From: Acarospora socialis
Taxonomy: Eukaryota > Ascomycota > Lecanoromycetes > Acarosporales > Acarosporaceae
Assembly (NCBI GenBank): GCA_025617375.2
Contig: JAMYGW020000010.1
Coordinates: forward strand, 558,001 to 622,000
Length of the DNA stretch: 64,000 nucleotides
Direction of reading: 5' to 3'
Shown here: in pieces, positions 56,782 to 64,000 of the stretch
How positions within the stretch are numbered: position 1 is the first letter of the stretch
Layout of the letters: each line of letters starts with the position of its first letter
Program-made: the position numbers and the translations under genes
The notes under the pieces: generated by a model
The model's input: only the letters and a program-made list of their open reading frames with translations
Told to the model about the DNA's origin: nothing
Database searches by the model: none

Positions 56782-57664
56782 GTTGTGGCTCCAGCGACAG
56801 CACTTGAGCCCTAGACTGACGGAAATGTACTGAGGTTTCACAGTTTTTGGTACAGAGTTGAAGAGAGATGTTGGTTGAACCAAGGAATTGATGCAAGAGT
56901 TATCTCTTGAATGACTAGAGAGAAAAGAGACGCTTGTACAATCAGAGAAGATCCAAGCCTTCTTTATATACAAGCAACATATCGAAGCAGAAACAACGCA
57001 CGGCGGGAATAACAGCTCGAGAGGCTTTGCAGACCTGCTCCGGAGATTAAGCCCTGTCCTTGAGACGATCACAGCCTGGTGTCGCCTGTGCCTGACAGAG
57101 GCTGTAAAACGGATCTCTCATGCTGGGTTTCTGGGACAAACGCTGGTGGTTTGCAGGAACTTATGAACCGTAGACCCGCTTGAGGCTGTGAGAAAATGCT
57201 TCTTCGGGTGTCTTTGACTGCGCCGACGTCCTGTTACAAACATGCACGTTCTCATGCTGGCGGCAGCCAATAGTTTCATGCACAAGCGCTCCTCTCAAGT
57301 TAGAGGCTTCAGGTTATGAGAAAGGAAGCGAATCTGAGTAGCTACCAGTAATGCTTAAAGACACGAAGCTATTGGAAACATTTGGATACTTTAAACCAAA
57401 ACAGCTGTAGACAGTATACTGCACTTCAAGCACAACCTCTGGAAGAGCAAGCAAGGTCACCGGCAGCGTTTTGATACTCCCGTCCGGGTTTGCTTACTAA
57501 TCATCCAGTTGACGTCGAGTGGACTTCTCATGTATTATAGAAATATAGCAGATTTGTTCTCGGCGTTCATAAGTCAAAGAGGTGAAGATTTGCAACCGAC
57601 TGTCATTCACATACAATTGATGCCGACATTCATGTCATAGAACGCAAATCTCGCAACCGTCAAA
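56782..57664. other. Divergent intergenic region
   Basis: About 880 bp between the start codons of the GPI-protein gene and DDB1. TATA-like text (tttatatac) lies near 56961 on the + strand. Nothing else recognised. Confidence 0.4.
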
Positions 57665-60600
57665 ATGGCTTACCTCGCTCCCATACACCGGCCAAGCAGT
57701 GTCAGGCATGCTCTCAAACTCAGCTTCTTAAGTCCGGATGAAGAATGTCTCGTGGTAGCGTATGAGAGTCCTCATGCCCTTTGTGTCTCAGTTTATTGAC
57801 TTAATGGCAGCAAGGCCAACCGTCTCGAGATATACACACAAACGCCCGATGGCCTCACGCTACAACATTCCAAGGCCATATATGGCAAGGTTAACATGCT
57901 CCAAAAGATCAGACCGGCCTCAGCAAGTACAGATCAGCTCTTCGTCGGCACAGATCGGTATACGTACTTCACGGTGTCCTGGGATGCAAAAGCAAAACAG
58001 CTGCGTACAGAGAAGAGCTTTGTGGATACAGCAGACAAGGCGGCAAGGGACTCGCAGACGGGGGATAGGTGCTTGATAGATCCGACAGGGAAGTTCATGA
58101 CGTTGGAACTTTTCGAAGGGGTGGTGACTGTCATACCATTTCTACAGAAAAGTAAGAGGAAAGGGGCTCCGGAGGTCGATGTGGGCAATCTGGGCGATCC
58201 GCTACTATCACGGATATCGGAATTGTTCGTGCGCTCTTCAGCGTTCTTATTTCCACGTAAAGGAGTGGCGGAAAAGCCCAGGTTGGCGCTGTTGTATGAA
58301 GATAATCACCAGAAGGTTAGGGTCAGGCTGAGAGAACTGGAGTATGCTTCTGGCGGTACGATAAGCGAAGGGTACGTCAAGCTGGATGAGGTCGATAGCA
58401 TCACGCAAGAGTTGGAACTTGGGGCAAGTCACATCATACCTGTACCGGCACCAGCGTGTACGTATCAACTGCCAACTTGTAGACCAATACTAAACAAAGT
58501 CAGATGGCGCACTGATCCTTGGAGAGACCTCGATAACATATCTTGATGATGTCAGCAACGAGATAATGTGTCGACCCCTTCAGGAGGCCACAATTTTCGC
58601 CACGTGGGAACAAATCGACGCGCAGCGATGGCTTATTGCTGACGACTACGGCAAGCTTTATCTCTTAATGCTTTTATTACGAAATGAAGATGAGGTACAA
58701 GGCTGGAAGCTCGATGTGATTGGGAAAACTTCAAGAGCGTCGGTGCTTGTCTACTTAGACGGGGGATACGTGTTCGTGGGCTCGCATCAAGGAGATTCTC
58801 AGTTAATTAAGATCAACGAGAAAGCGATTGAGGTCGTTCAAACATTTTCGAACATCGCACCCATCCTGGACTTCACCATTATGGATATGGGCAGTCGAGT
58901 CGGCGAGGGCCAAATCAACGAGTATTCATCAGGGCAGGCGCGAATTGTTACGGGCTCAGGTGCTTTCAAGGATGGCAGCCTACGCAGTGTTCGAAGCGGA
59001 GTCGGCCTTGAAGACCTGGGTGTCTTGGCGGAAATGGAACATATAAATGACATTTTTGCACTCCGACCTTCAGGGTCAATCGAGCACGTTGATACACTGG
59101 TCGTGTCTTTCGTCGATGAGACTCGAGTGTTTCGATTCAGTGCAGAAGGAGAGGTAGAAGAAGTAGATAACTACAAGGCCTTCTCGCTGTCGGAAGGCAC
59201 GCTTCTTGCAGCAAACGTGCCGGATGACCGAGTTATTCAAGTCACAAGATCAGCTGTACGACTGATCGATTGGGAAAGTGACATGGTCGTTTCGGATTGG
59301 ACACCTGCAGACGGAGAAGCCATTACAGCAGTCTCTGCCAATGAGCATAACGTTGTGCTTTCTGTAGGCGGAATTACTCTTGTCGTGCTGAGGATAGGCA
59401 ACGATCTTCAGGAGACTGCGCGAAAGTCGTTCGGTGCAGAGACCCAGATATCATGTGTCACAATCCCTGCATCAACGTCAGAGGTCTGCATTGTTGGCTT
59501 CTGGCAGAATGCCGCAATCTCAATACATCGACTTGATACACTCAAATCTCTACACACCGAAGCTTTTGGAGAGCAAGGCTCCGCTGTCCCACGGAACATC
59601 CTCCTCACACAGATCCTACCAGAACAACCACCGACATTGTTCGTGGCTATGGCTGATGGAAACGTTATCACTTTCTCTGTCAACATGAAAGATTACTCTC
59701 TATCCGGGAAGAAGAGCATAGTACTTGGCACACAGCAGGCGAACTTCAAGGCATTGCCTCGTAGTGATGGCTTGTTCAACGTCTTTGCTACATGCGAGCA
59801 CCCCAGCTTGATCTACGGCTCAGAAGGTCGAATCGTATACTCCGCCGTCACAGCCGAAAACGCCTTAGGTATCTGTCCGTTCGACGCCGAAGCATATCCC
59901 GGTTCAATAGCTATTGCGACGGCGGAGGATCTGAGAATAGCGTTAGTGGACACCGAACGTACAACCCACGTCCAGACACTGCCGCTGGACGAAACGGTTC
60001 GGCGAGTAGCTTATTCTACTAAGCTGAAAGCATTCGGCCTTGGCACGATCAAACGGACGCTCGAAGATGGTGCTGAGGTCATTCAAAGCAGTTTCAAGCT
60101 CGCCGACGAGGTTTTGTTCAAAGAATTGGATACATTCGTTCTCAAACAGGACGAGCTTGTGGAAAGTGTAATTAGAGCAGATCTGGAGGAAGGACCAGGG
60201 AACGTTGTTGAACGTTTCATCGTCGGTACCGCATATCTAGATGACGACCGGGACGAATCCATTCGCGGACGGATTCTCGTTTTCGAAGTCACACCAGAGC
60301 GGGGGCTCAGTTTGGTGACTCAGATCGCTGTCAAAGGAGCCTGCAGAGCGCTGGGTATAGTAGCAGGCAACGTCGTGGCCGCACTCGTAAAAACTGTACA
60401 TGACTCTACACTCAAGTAGTCTCCAAGAGCACCTATACTAACCAACTGACCAGGTCGTTGTCTACGCCTTTGAAAACGGCACGCTCAACAAAGTCGCCAG
60501 CTACCGCACCTCGACTGCCCCCATCGACATCACTGTAACGGACAACCTGATTGCGGTCGCCGACCTCATGAAGAGCGTCTCCATCGTGGCCTACAAGAAA

Positions 60601-61276
60601 GGCACCGACGGTCTCCCGGACACTCTCACCGAGATCGCCCGCCACTTCCAAACGACCTGGGGCACGGCCGTCGCGCATGTCGCACAACACACGTTCCTCG
60701 AGAGCGATGCCGAGGGCAACCTCATGGTCCTACATCAGAACGTCAACGGTGTCACAGCCGACGATCGGCGCCGCCTCGAGGTAACCAGCGAGATGTTGCT
60801 CGGCGAGATGGTCAATCGCATCCGAAGAATTACGGTGCCTACGTCGGCGGACGCGACGGTCATTCCGCGCGCTTTTCTCGGAACCGTAAGACTCTTTCTC
60901 CCCAGTCTTCTCCTTTCCACCCATGTACCTAATACCTGCGTGACCGCCGCAAGTCGCTGACAGTTGCCTCTCTTAGGTCGAAGGATCAATCTACCTGTTC
61001 GCGCTCATCGCACCCAAGAAGCAAGACCTTCTCATGCGTTTGCAAACCAACATGGCGAAGTTCGTCCAGAGTCCCGGAAACATGCCGTTTAACAAATACC
61101 GCGCTTTCAAGAACCAGGTGCGCGAGGCCGAAGAGCCATTTCGGTTCGTGGACGGCGATTTGATCGAACGGTTTCTGGATTGTAGGGGTGAGGTGCAGGA
61201 GGAGATTGTGGCGGGGCTGGGGGTCGATGTGGAGGTTGTGAGGGGGATCGTAGAGGGGCTGAGGCGGTTGCATTAA
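57665..61276 (+). CDS. DDB1: DNA damage-binding protein 1 (DDB1)
   Basis: Exons 57665-57759, 57811-58457, 58504-60395, 60454-60885 and 60977-61276 give 1121 residues, close to the usual 1140. DDB1 is the adaptor of CUL4 ubiquitin ligases in nucleotide excision repair and replication control, acting in the nucleus. It is built of three beta-propellers. Recognisable text includes MAYLAPIHRPSSVRHAL, KANRLEIYTQTPDGLTLQ, LILGETSITYLDD (restored by the second splice), the C-terminal CPSF-A region with VVVYAFENGTLNKVASYRTS, and HQNVNGVTADDRRRLEVTSE. The end (QTNMAKFVQSPGNMPFNKYR, then FLDCRGEVQEEIVAGLG) matches the conserved C-terminal helical part. All splices keep phase. It is convergent with the quinone oxidoreductase gene, with 174 bp between stops. 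Confidence 0.95.
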
Positions 61277-61450
61277 GTGGGCTTTTCCAGATGTGTAGAG
61301 GAATACGTTTGGGAATTATGTAACAGGCCTGGCGCTCTTGGTAGGGAAGGGGTGGGGTGTCTGTCCAAGATGTACTACATAGATATCATACACATGAAAG
61401 GGAGACTGCTATGCCGCTAAGTCAGACAAACAACACCCTCGCCGGAACAA

Positions 61451-62776
61451 TCACGGCTTCAATAGAAGCTTTCCTGTCGTTTTTCTGCCCTCGAGATCCT
61501 GCACACATGAATCAGAAAACATAGGACAGCGGTTTGAAGAGGCTTTGATAGTCTTCTACTCACATTATGTGCCCTCGCCACATCCTCCAGCGGATAAACC
61601 TCATGGATGCGGACATTCATCTTGTCCTTGCTCATCATCTCGAACAGCTCGTTGGCATAGTGTTCGCACTCTGGCCTCGTATAGATGTAGTTGAACAACG
61701 TCGGTCGTGCTAGCTTGACGTTCTTGGCGGCCAGGCGACTATTGAAGGCCATCAGCGTTCTATCGCCTACACTTGCCAAAGGGGAAGGTTAGAGGGGAGA
61801 GTTACGCAATAGTCACGGGCGGCACCGCTCCACTCGCATTGCCGAAGCTGATCATACTGCCTTTCCTACCCACTGCCTCCATGCTCCCATCAAAGGTACT
61901 CTTGCCCACCCCATCAAAGACGACCCTCACGCCCTCGCTGCCGGCAATCTCCTTGACCTTCTCCGGAACCGAATCCTTCGAGTAGTCAATCATATAATCC
62001 GCCCCATTATCCAACGCAAGCTGGATCTTCTCCGCCGTCGACGCCGTCCCGATCGTCCTGGCCCCAATCGCCTTCAAGATCTGGCATAACCACAGTCCCA
62101 CCCCGCCCGCTGCAGCGTGCACAAGCACCAGGTCTCCCTTCTCGACTTTGTGCGCTTCGCGTACGAGCGTCAGTGCTGTCAGGCCCTGCAGGATCGCGGC
62201 CGCGGCGTGCTTTTCGGGCATGGAGGAGGGGACCTTGATGGCTTTTTCGGCGGGACACGCTGTGTACTCGGCGTACGCTCCTGTGGCCATCCAGACGACG
62301 CGGTCGCCGGGCACGAAGGAGTAGATGTTGCCCGGACCGGTGGCGACGACGTGCCCTTCGGCTTCGCGGCCGAGGATTTCGGGTTTGGGGGAGGGGTAGA
62401 GGCCGGTGCGGAAGTAGCTGCGGTGAGTGTGTCAGTTGAGTGGTGAGAGGTGTTGGGTGTGGTTCTTTCGCTCAATCTGTCCAGTCAAAAGGGAAAATGC
62501 TTACGTGTCGATATAGTTGATGCCAATGTAGTCATTCTTGACGAGAATTTCTCCGTCTTTGGGTGTGGGAACGGGTAGGTCGGTCTTGTACTGCAAGACT
62601 TCTGTGCCGCCAGTTTTTTCTATCAAAACACCCTTCATGGTCTTCGGGAGAGAATCTGCTGTCGCCATTGTCCTGGTTAGGGCTGGACTATGTATTTGGG
62701 ATTGCATTGCGGAAAGCCGAGCTGTTGCTGCTAGAAGGCGGGGAGTTCGTGTGGAGAGTCGGCTGATGATAGACAT
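61451..62776 (-). CDS. ZTA1: NADPH:quinone oxidoreductase (zeta-crystallin type)
   Basis: Exons 62776-62505, 62417-61806, 61738-61564 and 61498-61451 give 368 residues. This medium-chain dehydrogenase reduces quinones with NADPH and can bind AU-rich RNA in yeast. The N-terminal 40 residues (MSIISRLSTRTPRLLAATAR) look like a mitochondrial targeting peptide; a start at the internal MATADSL would give a cytosolic form. Family text: EILVKNDYIGINYIDTYFRT (across splice 1), GREAEGHVVATG, the nucleotide-binding VLVHAAAGGVGLWLCQILKA, FDGVGKSTFDGS, PTLFNYIYTRPECEHYANEL and the end DLEGRKTTGKLLLKP, encoded by a last exon of only 48 nt. No zinc ligands are present, as expected for this subfamily. Confidence 0.93.
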
Positions 62777-63404
62777 GCACTGTAGATCACCAAAGATCAA
62801 CCAAAGCTGGAACAATCAACGATAGGATCTCGAGTCAATTGACGAATATCCATATAACTGAGAGTTTCGGATATTTCTTCGAAAGAAAGCTTGGTGCTGA
62901 GGGTAAGGTAGGAAAGGGCTATTTGTCCGCCGAACCTTTTCCCAAGTTACCCCACGATGATGTTGGCGGAACTATTCCGCATGTGGGGGGAACTTGTTCG
63001 ACCGTACCTGACCTTTTTGTTTATCTTCATAACTTTTCAACTCCTCACATCTTCGACAACAACGCGTTTTGTTAAAGCACCAACTCGTAGAGCGCTGTTC
63101 CATCAGACTTTTCTCGGACTATTCTCTACTTTTACAAGTTCAAATTGCTCGTGGTAGAACTACGGAGCACCTCCCATTCGACTGTACACCGAACCAATCT
63201 TCTCGAGATACAGCGCCGCATTCAGCCCCCATATCCGTTTCTGAGTCTTGGATTCACTCGTCCATGGCATGAGTCATAGCCATACGCACTTAGCGTTATC
63301 GAAGTCTTCTGATAACGGGCGAGCTTTTTACATTCACTCCTCGACGCTTACCCCGCCTATAACCAGCCTCACCTACCTCCCTTTCGACTCTTCTTTCTTA
63401 CAAC
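62777..63404. other. Divergent intergenic region
   Basis: 628 bp between the oxidoreductase and the gene at the right edge. No supported feature. Confidence 0.4.
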
Positions 63405-64000
63405 ATGTCAACCAAGAGCAACGTGGATTCTACCTCTTCCACTACAGCACGGCCTACCAAGAGACGACGCCTTGCATCACCTATCGAACTCACACCGTCA
63501 GCTCCCGAGCCTGCTCTTGTTGTAAGAGATCACAACCTTCCTAGTGAGGTCTTCGGAAGTGAGCTAACTCTGGGGTGCTTCAGACTCCGGACGACACCGT
63601 CACCGCCACCTCACCGCCGCTACCGTTGACTCGCGAGAATCTCCGGGCTCTCACCAAGATGTCTGCGGGTCCCTCCACACCAGGAAAGAGAGGCAGCGCT
63701 TCCCAATCATCGGCCTCCAAGAAATCATCGCAGGTCCCCGCAGACATACGGAGCTCCCTCGAAATCTACAACATTTTCTTTGATCGTATTGGGTTGGAAT
63801 CCCCGGACTTTGATCCTCAGCTAGCCAACTTCATTACTCAGAAAGTGAAAATCGCTCGGAGTTCCCCAACTATTACCAAGGAGAAGCACCAAGAGATTGT
63901 TTCACTCTACAGGCAGTATGAAGATGCAGTTGAAGGAACACAATCTTCCAAGCTGAAAGATCACATTTTTACGAAACCTGGATTCCTGGAAAGAGATACA
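63405..64000 (+). CDS. Unknown fungal protein, N-terminal part (runs off the right edge)
   Basis: Exon 1 is 63405-63521 and exon 2 starts at 63584 and continues beyond the window. The 62-nt intron (gtaaga, branch gctaac, cttcag) is inferred from phase and signals. The N-terminus is Ser/Thr-rich with a basic cluster PTKRRRLASPIEL that could be a nuclear localisation signal. After another low-complexity stretch a helical region begins (SSLEIYNIFFDRIGLESPDF, then LANFITQKVKIARSS, TITKEKHQEIVSLYRQYEDA). I do not recognise the family. Confidence 0.6.

Overview
The window looks like nuclear DNA of a filamentous ascomycete, most likely Pezizomycotina and perhaps a Dothideomycete (the class is inference). 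Genes carry short introns of about 40-110 nt with GT..AG ends and CTRAY-type branch sites. Recognisable genes are fungal: CEF1/CDC5, RPC37, PMP3, DDB1, a Gpr1/Git3-type receptor, a CBM18-GH18 chitinase and a LysM protein. All exon structures were worked out by eye from splice signals, reading phase and family similarity; where joins are given, total lengths divide by three.

Layout. 1-993 is the 3' end of the sulfite reductase beta gene. From about 1 to 22.4 kb the window is gene-poor and repeat-rich. It holds a small secreted protein, pieces of a duplicated tRNA-Gln locus, an LTR-retroelement gag-like fossil, an intronless SF1 (Upf1-like) helicase, an intact tRNA-Gln(CUG), a GIY-YIG-domain gene lying between two inverted repeats of about 215 bp, a secreted ice-binding protein (DUF3494) and a decayed gene that resembles fungal PD-(D/E)XK-like proteins. 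From 22.5 kb to the right end the window is gene-dense and conserved: CEF1, DcpS, an F-box-like protein, an unknown tail-anchored-looking protein, a divergent chitinase/LysM pair, UDP-glucose 4-epimerase, PMP3, RPC37, a UCH deubiquitinase, a glucose-receptor-like GPCR, a SUN protein, a small coiled-coil protein, 3-hydroxyisobutyrate dehydrogenase, a GPI-anchored Ser/Thr-rich protein, DDB1, a zeta-crystallin-type quinone oxidoreductase and the start of an unknown nuclear-looking gene.

How genes work together. The chitinase and the multi-LysM protein face away from each other across about 960 bp, an arrangement that suggests joint action on chitin at the cell wall. RPC37, CEF1, DDB1, DcpS and the SUN protein are single housekeeping genes.

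The most unusual signal is in the accessory left third. The upstream leaders of the SF1 helicase and of the GIY-YIG gene carry the same degenerate repeat in the same sense orientation, centred on CTCTGGGTTWNCCCCA. A third, orphan copy of the helicase leader sits beside a tRNA-Gln half-gene at 4.1-4.5 kb. Two genes with nucleic-acid-processing domains sharing a leader, in a repeat-rich island that also holds a decayed possible nuclease gene, is the best candidate here for something undescribed. A functional link between them is inference only.
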